NCBI RefSeq assembly: GCF_018130145.1
Contig: NZ_JAFCMB010000009.1
Span: 1 to 64,000, forward strand
Length of the DNA stretch: 64,000 nt
Direction of reading: 5' to 3'
Source of the DNA: Bradyrhizobium sp. AUGA SZCCT0176
GTDB taxonomy: Bacteria; Pseudomonadota; Alphaproteobacteria; Rhizobiales; Xanthobacteraceae
A program made the position numbers and the translations under genes. This document shows, piece after piece, positions 43,221 to 51,244 of the stretch. The notes beneath the pieces were generated by a model that saw nothing but the letters and a program-made list of their open reading frames with translations, was not told the DNA's origin and searched no databases. Positions within the stretch are counted from its first letter, which is position 1. Every line of letters begins with the position of its first letter.

Positions 43221-44623
43221 TTTGCAAGTCCCATATATTTTGGCAGCCAGAGCGTCAGCTCCGGGATGTAGGTGATCGCGACGAGCGCCAGCAACAGCGG
43301 CACCAGCCAGGGGAGGATCGCCATCGTCGTGCGCTCGACCGAGAGCTTTGCGACGCGGGCGAGAACGAACAGCACCATGCCGAGCGGCGGGTGCAACAGG
43401 CCGATCATCAGGTTCAGCGTCATGATCAGCCCGAAATGAATGGGATCGATGCCCAATTTCAGCACGATCGGCAGCAGGATCGGCACCAGAATGGTAATCG
43501 CGGCGATGGTGTCGATGAAGCAGCCGACGAACAGGATCAGGATGTTCGCCAGCAGCAGGAACACCCATTTGTTCTGGGTGATCCCGAGCATCGTGTCGGT
43601 CAGGATTTGAGCAGCCTGCGACACCGTCAGCAACCAGGCGAAGATCGAGGCCGCCGTGACGATGAACAGCACGGACGCGGTGGTCTCGATGGTGTCGAAC
43701 GTCGCCTTCGCCACGGTCTGCATCGTCATCGAGCGATAGCGCACCAGCCCCAGGAACAGCGACCAGATCACGGCGGCAACCGCGGCCTCCGTCGGCGTGA
43801 ACCAGCCCAGCGTCATGCCGCCGATCAGGATGACCGGTGCCATCAGCGCCATCACGGCGGAGAAATCGAAATACCAGTCAATCGCCAGCAACGCCGCAAG
43901 GCCGATCCCGACCGCCATGTTGGTCGAGAGCCCGGCGAGCACCAGCAACCACACCCCAAGCGGAAAACACAGGACGACGACGATCTCGAGCCCGGCCGAT
44001 CCAACCTGCCGCCAGGAGAACGGCGTATCGGCGCCCCAGCCGTTCTTGTGGGCGAAATAGGCCACCGTCGCCATCATCATCAAGGTCATGACGAGGCCGG
44101 GAATGAGGCCTGCGAGAAACAGCGCGCCGATCGAGACGTTAGCCATCATGCCGTAGATCACGAACGGCAGCGACGGCGGGATGATCGGCCCGAGAGTAGC
44201 CGAGGCCGCGGTCACGCCGACCGAAAATTCCGTCGAATAGCCGTGGTCCTTCATCGCCTTGATTTCGATGGTGCCGAGGCCCGCGGCATCCGCGATCGCG
44301 GTGCCGGACATGCCGGAAAAGATCACCGAGCCGACGATGTTGACGTGGCCGAGGCCGCCGCGCATCCAGCCTACCAGCGCGACCGCAAAGCTGTAGATGC
44401 GCCCGGTGACGCCGGCGATGTTCATCAGATTGCCGGCGAGAATGAAGAAGGGAACCGCGAGCAGCGGAAAGCTCTCGACACCAGCGATCATGCGCTGCGC
44501 CAGCGTCACGTCGGGCGTGATGCCGGTGACGAGAATATACAACAGCGACGACACCGCCATCGCCAGCGCGACGGGAAGGCCGACCAGCATCAACAGCAGA
44601 AATGCCCCAAGCAACAGCAGCAT
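43217..44623 (-). CDS. TRAP transporter large permease (DctM family)
   Basis: 468-aa inner-membrane protein with about 12 hydrophobic segments, the ion-coupled channel of a TRAP importer. PFFILAGNLMNIAGVTGRIYSFA and GSVIFSGMSGTAIADAAGLGTIEIKAMKDHGY near residues 55-130 are DctM signatures. Starts 4 bases after the stop of the small permease gene. Confidence 0.93.
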   Translation of the reverse strand: MLLLLGAFLLLMLVGLPVALAMAVSSLLYILVTGITPDVTLAQRMIAGVESFPLLAVPFFILAGNLMNIAGVTGRIYSFAVALVGWMRGGLGHVNIVGSVIFSGMSGTAIADAAGLGTIEIKAMKDHGYSTEFSVGVTAASATLGPIIPPSLPFVIYGMMANVSIGALFLAGLIPGLVMTLMMMATVAYFAHKNGWGADTPFSWRQVGSAGLEIVVVLCFPLGVWLLVLAGLSTNMAVGIGLAALLAIDWYFDFSAVMALMAPVILIGGMTLGWFTPTEAAVAAVIWSLFLGLVRYRSMTMQTVAKATFDTIETTASVLFIVTAASIFAWLLTVSQAAQILTDTMLGITQNKWVFLLLANILILFVGCFIDTIAAITILVPILLPIVLKLGIDPIHFGLIMTLNLMIGLLHPPLGMVLFVLARVAKLSVERTTMAILPWLVPLLLALVAITYIPELTLWLPKYMGLAK

Positions 44624-44627
44624 GGCG

Positions 44628-45206
44628 TCAGCCTTCCGTTCCGTCGAACGCGCCGGGGCGCTCCAGTATCGAATAGCCCCGCCGCCAGTTTTCGATCGCG
44701 ATCTGGATCGAGCGGCCGAACATCAGCACGAAGCCGAGCAACACGGCGTAGTAGACAAAACCTTTTTCAATCTTGATCGTCGTCATCCGCTCTTCGCCGA
44801 TGATCTGGATGTAGACCCAGACCAGCTTGATCGCATATCCGAAGAACGCGATCCGGATCAGGTCGATCACGGTCGAGAGCGCACGCGCCGCCGCATGCGG
44901 CAGATACCGGAACACCAGGTCGACCTGGATGTGCCGCGACAGCCGCACGCACATCGACGAGCCGATAAACACCACGCCGATCAGGCAATAGGTCGCGATC
45001 TCCTCGGTCCAGGCATAGCTGTCGTTGAGGACATAGCGGGTGAAGAACTGCAGGAATACGCACAGCGCCATGATCCAGAAGATCGCGAGCGCCAGCCAGT
45101 CTTCGAACGCATACCCACTGAGGTCGGCGCCCTTCGGCGCCTCGTCCTCGAACGTATGCGCGATCTCCTCCGCCGTGATCTGCTTGTGCACTTCAGCCGT
45201 AGACAT
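44628..45206 (-). CDS. TRAP transporter small permease (DctQ family)
   Basis: 192-aa four-helix membrane protein. Hydrophobic segments start near LALAIFWIMALCVFLQFFTRYVLNDSYAWTEEIA (the DctQ WxEE motif) and near IATYCLIGVVFIGSSMCVR. An unusually long acidic N-terminus (about 35 residues) precedes helix 1. The ATG at 45206 has GGGGA upstream; a TTG at 45221 is possible. Confidence 0.92.
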   Translation of the reverse strand: MSTAEVHKQITAEEIAHTFEDEAPKGADLSGYAFEDWLALAIFWIMALCVFLQFFTRYVLNDSYAWTEEIATYCLIGVVFIGSSMCVRLSRHIQVDLVFRYLPHAAARALSTVIDLIRIAFFGYAIKLVWVYIQIIGEERMTTIKIEKGFVYYAVLLGFVLMFGRSIQIAIENWRRGYSILERPGAFDGTEG

Positions 45207-45243
45207 GCGTTTAATCCCCAAGTCGCGTCGCGTGATTGACTCA

Positions 45244-45326
45244 CGTCATTCCGGGGCGGCTCGGAGAGCCGAACCCGGAATCTGGAGATCCCGGGTTCGA
45301 CGCTGACGCGTCGCCCCGGGATGACG
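45244..45326. repeat. Intergenic palindrome inside the TRAP operon
   Basis: Arms CGTCATTCCGGGGCG and CGCCCCGGGATGACG pair with one mismatch, with inner arms GAACCCGG / CCGGGTTC. Placed between the binding-protein and small-permease genes, where an RNA hairpin could raise the amount of binding protein relative to permeases. Confidence 0.7.
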
Positions 45327-45335
45327 ACTTCGTCG

Positions 45336-46313
45336 TCACTTCACCGCCTGGATGCGATCCCAGTCGGCCTTGCGGTAGTCGAAGCTTTCAAAGCTCGTGG
45401 TCTTGATCACGGTGTCACGGAACGCGGCCTTGTCGACCTCGGTGACGGTGAGACCCTTCTGCTTGAAGAAATCGACCAGCTTGGCTTCGTTGACCTTGAT
45501 CTCGCCGGTTGCCTTGGCAGCGGCTTCCTGGGTCACTTCGGTGAAGATCTTGCGATCCTCTTCGCTGAGCTTCTTCCAGAGCCCACCGGAAATGATCGTG
45601 TTGAGGTGGTCGACGATGTGACCGGTCAGCACGATGTGCTTCTGCACCTCGTAGAACTTCTTCGCCTCGATGGTGGTGAGCGGATTTTCCTGGGCTTCCA
45701 CGGTGCCGTTCTGCAACGCCAGGTAAACCTCGGCGAAGGCGATGGGCGCGGTGTTGGCGCCGCAGGCGCGCGGCATCGCCAGATACGCCGGCACGTCGGG
45801 CACGCGTATCTTGAGGCCCTTCATGTCCGCGCAGGCCTTGATCGGCCGGTTCGACGAAGTGTGACGCACGCCGTAATAGGTCACCGCCACGATGCGGTGG
45901 CCGGTCTTGTCTTCATAGCCCTTGGTGAGGTCCTTGAAGACATCGCTCTTGGTGTAGGCCAGGAGATGATCGGCATCGCGGAAGGTGTAGGGATAATAGG
46001 TCACGCCGATCGGCGGGAAGCTCTTGGCGGCGAAGCTGGAGCCGGAGATGATGATGTCGACCGAACCCAGCGAAAGGCCCTGGTTGATGTCGGCTTCCTT
46101 GCCGAGCTGCGAGGCCGGATAGACGTCGACCGCATAGCGGCCGTTGGTGCGCTTGCCGATCTCCTGCGCGGCCCACACCGAAGCGGTGTGGAACGGCTCT
46201 GACGTCTCATAGACGTGCGCCCATTTGAGTTTGGTCTGCGCCATACCGGCGCTGGTGGCGGCAACAAGCGCGGCAGCGGAAGCCGCCACTACAATCGTCA
46301 ATTTCTTCAACAT
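45336..46313 (-). CDS. TRAP transporter substrate-binding protein (DctP family)
   Basis: 325-aa periplasmic binding protein. Signal peptide MLKKLTIVVAASAAALVAA... to AGMAQ. LKWAHVYETSEPFHTASVWAA at the mature start and GLKIRVPDVPAYLAMPRACGANTAPIAFAEVYLALQNGTVEAQENP near residues 160-205 carry the DctP ligand Arg (KIRVPD) and NGTVE-Q motif. Hexuronate or a related sugar acid is the expected ligand. The ATG at 46313 has a strong GGAGGAG. Confidence 0.93.
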   Translation of the reverse strand: MLKKLTIVVAASAAALVAATSAGMAQTKLKWAHVYETSEPFHTASVWAAQEIGKRTNGRYAVDVYPASQLGKEADINQGLSLGSVDIIISGSSFAAKSFPPIGVTYYPYTFRDADHLLAYTKSDVFKDLTKGYEDKTGHRIVAVTYYGVRHTSSNRPIKACADMKGLKIRVPDVPAYLAMPRACGANTAPIAFAEVYLALQNGTVEAQENPLTTIEAKKFYEVQKHIVLTGHIVDHLNTIISGGLWKKLSEEDRKIFTEVTQEAAAKATGEIKVNEAKLVDFFKQKGLTVTEVDKAAFRDTVIKTTSFESFDYRKADWDRIQAVK

Positions 46314-46390
46314 GAAATCTCCTCCGTTGTTACATTTGCTTTTCTTACTCAACCGTCTCAGCCATTTGGCCGAACCGTTCGAATACCTGA

Positions 46391-47125
46391 TCAGCCGCTC
46401 CTGGCCTGCGCGCGAGGGGATGGGGCTTCGGTTCCAAAATTTTGTGCAAAGCGTTCCTGCGAACGCGCCAGATGCTCGCGCATGGTAAGGCGCGCGGCGT
46501 CGGGATCGCGCGCGGCGATGGCGTCGCGGATCGCCTGATGCTCACTGAGCGCGGCGCCCCAGGATTCCGGGTTCTCGAAATAATGCGCCAGCTTGGCGAA
46601 ATAGGGATTGAGCCGCTGGTCGAACAGTTCGCCGACGACGCGAACCAGCACGGCGTTATCGAGACTTCCCGCCACCGCGACATGGAACGCGCGGTCATGG
46701 ATCATCGAGGCGTCGCCGGGATGCTGGGTGTTTGCCATCGCCAGCAGCGAGGCGTCGATGCGCGCGATATCTTCCGGCTTCGCCACCCTCGCCGCCTGCT
46801 CGGCGATGGCGCCTTCGATGAATTCGCGGGCGCGCAGCAATTCAAACGGCCCTTCGATCATTGCGGAGGCCGGCAAAGGCGTGGCAAGCGCGGCCGGGTC
46901 GCTGACATAGATTCCGGAGCCGACACGAATGCGAACACGTCCTTCGACTTCGAGCGCGATCAGCGCTTCGCGCACGGTGGGACGGGAGACCTTCAATTGT
47001 TCGGCGATATCGCGTTCGGTCGGGAGCCTGGAGCCGACGGCGTATTCGCCGCTGTCGATCAAGGCGCGCAGCTGATCGGCAACCTGGCGGTATAGGCGTC
47101 GCGCTTCCACTGCCTCTAACGGCAC
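46391..47125 (-). CDS. GntR/FadR-family transcriptional regulator
   Basis: 244 aa. N-terminal winged helix with RLPTERDIAEQLKVSRPTVREALIALEVEGRV near residues 33-64, and a C-terminal FCD helical domain with metal-ligand-type Asp/His (RAFHVAVAG near residue 145; LSEHQAIRDAI near residue 195). Placed as in ExuR/UxuR-type hexuronate regulators, between the TRAP/uxuA unit and divergent fructuronate reductase. The likely inducer is a hexuronate or its catabolite. Confidence 0.9.
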   Translation of the reverse strand: MPLEAVEARRLYRQVADQLRALIDSGEYAVGSRLPTERDIAEQLKVSRPTVREALIALEVEGRVRIRVGSGIYVSDPAALATPLPASAMIEGPFELLRAREFIEGAIAEQAARVAKPEDIARIDASLLAMANTQHPGDASMIHDRAFHVAVAGSLDNAVLVRVVGELFDQRLNPYFAKLAHYFENPESWGAALSEHQAIRDAIAARDPDAARLTMREHLARSQERFAQNFGTEAPSPRAQARSG

Positions 47126-47168
47126 GCTGGTTTCCTCCGAACGACCTCGTGGATCGATTCTTTTCTAG

Positions 47169-47182
47169 TTGGCTCTGGCCAA
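47169..47182. promoter_or_regulatory. Candidate operator 1 in gntR-uxuB gap
   Basis: TTGGC-TCTG-GCCAA is a perfect 5-4-5 inverted repeat 44 bases upstream of the regulator ATG. It shares the TTGG...CCAA theme with the second site. Confidence 0.4.
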
Positions 47183-47215
47183 TCGGCTGGTCCAAGCCAA
47201 ACCGACTAATCGGTA

Positions 47216-47232
47216 AATTGGCCTTACCAATT
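47216..47232. promoter_or_regulatory. Candidate operator 2 in gntR-uxuB gap
   Basis: AATTGG-CCTTA-CCAATT is a perfect 6-5-6 inverted repeat about midway in the divergent region. FadR-type GntR regulators usually bind short palindromes of this size, so it is a candidate site for the adjacent regulator. Confidence 0.45.
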
Positions 47233-47312
47233 GACCAAACATTGACCTTACGGCCGCGCTATGTCAAGGCGAATGGCGAAAATTCCGCCATTCCAACCGC
47301 AAGGAGGCCGAT

Positions 47313-48782
47313 TTGCGCCTCTCGAACGCCAGCCTCGCCCGGCTCCCCGGCCATATCCGCCGCCCCGGTTACGACCGGGCACGGGTCACATCAGGCATCG
47401 TCCATCTCGGAATCGGCGCCTTCCACCGTGCGCACCAGGCGGTCGTGATCGACGACCTGCTCGCAAACGGCGCGACGGACTGGGGAATCATCGGCGCCAG
47501 CCTTCGAAGTTCGGACACCTACGACGCCCTCGCCCCGCAGGATTGTCTCTATGCGGTTGCCGTTCGCTCCGGCGCGGGCACTGAACACCGGATCATCGGC
47601 TCGGTGCTGCAGACGGAAGTCGCCAAGAGCAACCCCGCGCAATTGATCGCGCGCATGGCTGATCCCGCCACGCGCATCGTCTCGCTGACGATCACCGAGA
47701 AAGGCTATTGCCACACGCCGCAGACCGGCGAACTCAACGCTGACCATCCCGATATCGTCCACGACCTCGCAAACCCGGATGCACCGCGATCGGCTCCGGG
47801 ATTCATCGTGGCCGCGTTGGCGCGCCGCCGCGCGGCTGATATCGCGCCCTTCACCGTCCTCTCCTGCGACAATCTTTCGGGCAACGGCCATACCGTGAAA
47901 CGGATCCTGACGCAGTTCGCTCACCTGCGCTCGCCCGAGCTTGGAAAGTGGATCGCCGATCACGTCGCCTGCCCGTCGACGATGGTCGATCGCATCGTGC
48001 CCGAAACCACTGACGCCGATCGCGCGGCGGTCTCGTCCGAACTCGGCATGACCGACGCATGGCCCGTGATATCAGAGCCGTTCACGCAATGGATCGTCGA
48101 AGACAATTTTCCGGCCGGCCGCCCCGATTTCGCACGCGCCGGCGTGCAGCTCGTCACTGATGTGACACCGTTCGAACACATGAAGCTGCGGCTGCTCAAT
48201 GCCAGCCATTCGGCGCTGGCCTATCTCGGCTATCTCGCGGGCCATGAGACCATTGCCGCTGCGATGACTGACGATCGCTTTGCGGCGTTCGCCCATGGCG
48301 TGATGCAAGAATCCGCCGTGACGCTTTCGATGCCCGAGGGGACTGACCTGGCGGGATACAGCGCCTCGCTTCTCGAGCGCTTTGCCAACCCCGCCCTGCG
48401 TCACCGCACCTGGCAGATCGCGATGGACGGATCGCAGAAACTGCCGCAGCGGCTGCTCGGCACGATGCAGGACCGGCTGCGGCAGGGCTTGCCGATCGAT
48501 ACGCATGCGCTCGCCGTCGCAGGCTGGATGCGCTACGTCACGGCCAGCGATGAAAAGGAACAGGCGATCGATGTCCGCGATCCCCTCGCGGCGCACCTGG
48601 CCGCGATCGCCAAAAAAGCCGGCCCCGTCGCAGATCGGCTGGCGCCGGCGTTGCTCGACGTTAGTTCGATCTTCGGCGAATTTGGAAACGACCCCCGCCT
48701 GCGCGACGCGGTGACGCGCGCGCTGGCGCAGCTCTACGAATTGGGCGCCCGTCGGGCGGTGCAGGCCTGGCGGCCAGCATAA
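47313..48782 (+). CDS. uxuB: Fructuronate reductase / mannitol dehydrogenase family
   Basis: 489-aa NAD-dependent polyol/uronate dehydrogenase. GIVHLGIGAFHRAHQAV near residues 28-44 is the N-terminal Rossmann motif, VLSCDNLSGNGHTVKRI near residue 185 is the family signature and KLRLLNASHSALAYLG near residue 290 holds the catalytic Lys, Asn and His. Reaction: D-fructuronate to D-mannonate, feeding UxuA. It starts with TTG at 47313; an AAGGAGG site 5 bases upstream fixes this. Divergent from the gntR gene. Confidence 0.92.
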   Translation: MRLSNASLARLPGHIRRPGYDRARVTSGIVHLGIGAFHRAHQAVVIDDLLANGATDWGIIGASLRSSDTYDALAPQDCLYAVAVRSGAGTEHRIIGSVLQTEVAKSNPAQLIARMADPATRIVSLTITEKGYCHTPQTGELNADHPDIVHDLANPDAPRSAPGFIVAALARRRAADIAPFTVLSCDNLSGNGHTVKRILTQFAHLRSPELGKWIADHVACPSTMVDRIVPETTDADRAAVSSELGMTDAWPVISEPFTQWIVEDNFPAGRPDFARAGVQLVTDVTPFEHMKLRLLNASHSALAYLGYLAGHETIAAAMTDDRFAAFAHGVMQESAVTLSMPEGTDLAGYSASLLERFANPALRHRTWQIAMDGSQKLPQRLLGTMQDRLRQGLPIDTHALAVAGWMRYVTASDEKEQAIDVRDPLAAHLAAIAKKAGPVADRLAPALLDVSSIFGEFGNDPRLRDAVTRALAQLYELGARRAVQAWRPA

Positions 48783-48931
48783 GCGACGGCGCTGGTCGCG
48801 GCGCATTGCTTCGCAGGGTTCCGATTTCCGCGGCGCCAAATGCCAAATATTGAGTAGCCGGGAACATTCCGAATCCGGGAACATTCGGTAAGCGGTGGGG
48901 TTGGTGTTCATCGACCTGAAGGAGTTCAGTC
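48778..48931 (+). promoter_or_regulatory. Tandem repeat and EcfG-like promoter upstream of small exported protein
   Basis: CCGGGAACATTC occurs twice in tandem (48858 and 48874, 16-base period). The second copy gives GGAAC (48878-48882), N16, GGTT (48899-48902), one mismatch from the alphaproteobacterial general-stress sigma EcfG consensus GGAAC-N16/17-CGTT. Predicted start about 20 bases before the ATG at 48932. Confidence 0.35.
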
Positions 48932-49264
48932 ATGAAGAAATTAATCGTAGTGCTCGCGATTGGCGCCGGCACGCTGCTCGCTACCGGCGCAACGGCCGCA
49001 CCGCTCTCGAATGGCATTACCGTGATGCCGGATAACGGCATCGAACATGTCAGAATGGTGTGCGACGAATATGGCCAATGCTACCGTACCCGTGGCGGCC
49101 GCCGCGTCGTCGTTGAGCGGGAATACGGCGACAGCTACAATTATTACGCTCCGCGCGAGCGATACATTGAACGCCGCGGCTATTACAATGACGGCCCGAG
49201 CGTCGGTATCGGCGTGGGACCGGGCGGAGTCGGTGTTGGATTTGGCGCCGGACCGCGCTGGTAG
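48932..49264 (+). CDS. Small exported Gly/Tyr/Arg-rich protein, 110 aa
   Basis: Signal peptide MKKLIVVLAIGAGTLLATGATAA. The mature part has a CDEYGQC pair, then an Arg/Tyr-rich segment and a Gly-rich tail (GIGVGPGGVGVGFGAG). Such small low-complexity exported proteins are frequent in Bradyrhizobium; function unknown. GGAG lies at good distance from the ATG at 48932. Confidence 0.75.
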   Translation: MKKLIVVLAIGAGTLLATGATAAPLSNGITVMPDNGIEHVRMVCDEYGQCYRTRGGRRVVVEREYGDSYNYYAPRERYIERRGYYNDGPSVGIGVGPGGVGVGFGAGPRW

Positions 49265-49347
49265 GATTTCAATTTCGCAAGTCGAGGCCGCAGAGAAATC
49301 TGCGGCCTTCGGCGCGCCCGGCTTCCGGTACCGCTTGAGGATTTGAG

Positions 49348-49542
49348 ATGGACGAAAACAAGTTCGCCGCGCTGCTCGGTCACGCCGCGCTGAAGATGTG
49401 GCCGGAGCTGTCGCGCGACGCCCAGGAAATGTTGTTTGCGGCTGCCGTCGATGACGGCGTCATTGCAAATACGCTCGCAACCTACCTGCACGATCATCAT
49501 CCCCGGACTGCCCATCCGCCAAAACCGACGGCGCTCGTCTGA
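49348..49542 (+). CDS. Small hypothetical protein, 64 aa
   Basis: 64-residue cytosolic protein, mostly helical (MDENKFAALLGHAALKMWPEL...), ending in a His/Pro-rich tail DHHPRTAHPPKP. GAGG precedes the ATG by 7 bases. No family recognised. 83 bases after the exported protein. Confidence 0.6.
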   Translation: MDENKFAALLGHAALKMWPELSRDAQEMLFAAAVDDGVIANTLATYLHDHHPRTAHPPKPTALV

Positions 49543-49854
49543 TTCTGATCTGCATGGCGGCAGAATTTTACAACCGCCGTAGAACTATTCGAAAACCTCT
49601 GCTCGCCTGACGCTGACGCTCGCCAGATTGCAAGCACCAAGATTGCAAATCTGGCGCGGACTACGGGAGCGACTTCGCTTCCTCTCGCAGCGCACACCGC
49701 TGATAATACTTTCAGAAGACACAACCCTGTGTTTCAATCGGCCCTGCGGAAACCGCAACCGCGTGCGTCCGCAGGCCGGCTCCTGCCCCGATCGCGAATC
49801 CCGGCCAGCAGAAAAACAACGCACGGTCTCAAACCATAACAACGGAGGAAATCC
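49543..49854. other. 312-bp intergenic region with no gene seen
   Basis: No supported frame, RNA gene or strong hairpin. Short direct words (GACGCTGACGCT; ATTGCAAGCACCAAGATTGCAAATC) occur near 49610-49650. It probably holds the promoter of the NTF2-like gene, which I cannot place. Confidence 0.5.
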
Positions 49855-50304
49855 ATGGACATCGATCGTCGTCAGCTTGCGTTACCGGTACTCGCCATCG
49901 GACTTCTCGGCGTGATGCCAGCCTTCGCCGGCGCCGATGAAGATGCGGTCGCCAAGAACCTCGAGGCCTTCCGCACGGCGCAGGCCGCCGCCAACGCTGA
50001 GGGGCTCGCCGCGCTTTGCGCAGCCGAACTCAGCTACAGCCACTCGGATGGCCGGGTCGAGGACAAGGCGGCCTTCATCGCCGGCGCGACCAGCGGAAAA
50101 TCGAAGTGGCTGTCGCTGACCTATAAGGACCCCGCGATCCGCGTCGTCGGCCCGGCCGCGATCGTCCGGTTCCACTGGCTCGGCGAGCAGGAAGCCGTCG
50201 CCGACGGCAAGAAGAGCTCCACCAACCTCCACATTCTGATGAACTGGCAGAAGCAGGGATCGGACTGGAAACTGCTGTCGCGCTCGGCGACCAAGCTCGG
50301 ATAG
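49855..50304 (+). CDS. Exported NTF2-like / SnoaL-type protein
   Basis: 149 aa. Signal peptide MDIDRRQLALPVLAIGLLGVMPAFAGA, then a DUF4440/NTF2-like domain: an N-terminal helix pair (VAKNLEAFRTAQAAANAEGLAALC), LSYSHSDGRVEDKAAFIAG, and strands ending HILMNWQKQGSDWKLLSRSATKL. Function unknown; the cone-shaped fold can bind small ligands. GGAGGAAA sits before the ATG. A perfect hairpin follows. Confidence 0.8.
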   Translation: MDIDRRQLALPVLAIGLLGVMPAFAGADEDAVAKNLEAFRTAQAAANAEGLAALCAAELSYSHSDGRVEDKAAFIAGATSGKSKWLSLTYKDPAIRVVGPAAIVRFHWLGEQEAVADGKKSSTNLHILMNWQKQGSDWKLLSRSATKLG

Positions 50305-50341
50305 CAGCCCCGCTTCGTAACGGCCTTCGCCGCCAATCGAC

Positions 50342-50372
50342 CACCAACAGCGCACATCGTGCGCTGTTGGTG
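50342..50372 (+). terminator. Perfect 14-bp hairpin after NTF2-like gene
   Basis: CACCAACAGCGCAC / GTGCGCTGTTGGTG with a 3-base loop ATC, 37 bases after the stop. No T-run follows, so it may be a weak terminator, an RNA-processing site or a regulatory hairpin in the leader of the next gene, which starts 38 bases later. Confidence 0.6.
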
Positions 50373-50410
50373 CGTTGGCAGGCGTCAATAAAAGAAGCCG
50401 GGAATCTGGA

Positions 50411-51202
50411 ATGGACTTCATCGAACTGAACGGCGGGGCGCTACGCTACGAACTCAGCGGCAAGGGTGACCGCACCCTGGTGCTGGTGCACGAAATGGCC
50501 GGCTCGCTCGAAAGTTTTGACGACGTCGTGCCACGGTTCGCGGAATCACGCCGGGTCTTGCGCTACGACACCAGAGGCGCGGGAATGTCCGGGAAGGTGC
50601 GCGGCGAGCTTGGCATCGATACGATGGCCGACGACATCGCAGGCCTGCTCGATGCGCTCGGCATCGCCGGCAAGGTCACACTGGCGGGCGTCGCCCTCGG
50701 CGGCGCGATCGCACTTCATTTCGCGGCCCGATACCCCGAGCGCACGAGTGCGGTCGCGGTCAGCAGTCCGGCCACCTGCGTCGCCCCTGAACGACGCACG
50801 GCAGCGCTTGAACGGCTCCTCAAGATCGAAGCCGCCGGCATGGCTTTCGCTGTAGGCGATTCGATGCAGAATGGTTATGCGCCGGAGCTTCGCGGCAACA
50901 TCACGCGCTTTGAACGATACCGGGCGCGGTGGCTCGGCAACGATCCCGCGAGCTACGCCACGATCTGGCGCATGCTGGCCGGCCTCGACATGCAGGACGA
51001 ACTGGCTAGGCTCCGCTGTCCCGTGCTCGTGATCGGCGGCAGTTTTGACCGCGTGCGGCCGCCAGCGCTCGCGGAAGCCACGGCCAAGACGATCCCCGGT
51101 GCCCGCTACGTCGAAATTCCCTCCGGCCACTACATGGCCGTGCAAACGCCCGATCTGTTGTCCGATTGCATCGCCGATTTCCTCAGAACGGTCGATGCCT
51201 GA
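50411..51202 (+). CDS. Alpha/beta hydrolase-fold protein with Ala at the nucleophile position
   Basis: 263-aa alpha/beta hydrolase resembling 3-oxoadipate enol-lactonases in layout: oxyanion-side LVHEMAGSLESFD, then RYDTRGAGMS, elbow GVALGG (93-98), acid Asp213 (GSFDRVRPP) and His240 (SGHYM). The elbow normally reads G-x-S-x-G, but here the nucleophile position is Ala95 (codon GCC), while Asp and His are kept. It is either not a hydrolase, uses another mechanism, or is inactive. ATG 50411 has GGGAA upstream. 42 bases before the MBL-fold gene. Confidence 0.8.
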   Translation: MDFIELNGGALRYELSGKGDRTLVLVHEMAGSLESFDDVVPRFAESRRVLRYDTRGAGMSGKVRGELGIDTMADDIAGLLDALGIAGKVTLAGVALGGAIALHFAARYPERTSAVAVSSPATCVAPERRTAALERLLKIEAAGMAFAVGDSMQNGYAPELRGNITRFERYRARWLGNDPASYATIWRMLAGLDMQDELARLRCPVLVIGGSFDRVRPPALAEATAKTIPGARYVEIPSGHYMAVQTPDLLSDCIADFLRTVDA

Positions 51203-51244
51203 TCGCACCCGGCCACCCCCCTCCATCGCACAGGGTCTTCCAAC

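Noticed and set aside
43193..44776. 527-codon plus-strand frame opposite the TRAP large permease
   Set aside because: His/Arg/Gln-rich shadow of hydrophobic codons on the other strand.
49628..49915. 95-codon plus-strand frame in the gap before the NTF2-like gene
   Set aside because: Poor composition, no ribosome site, and it overlaps the signal-peptide region of the supported gene.
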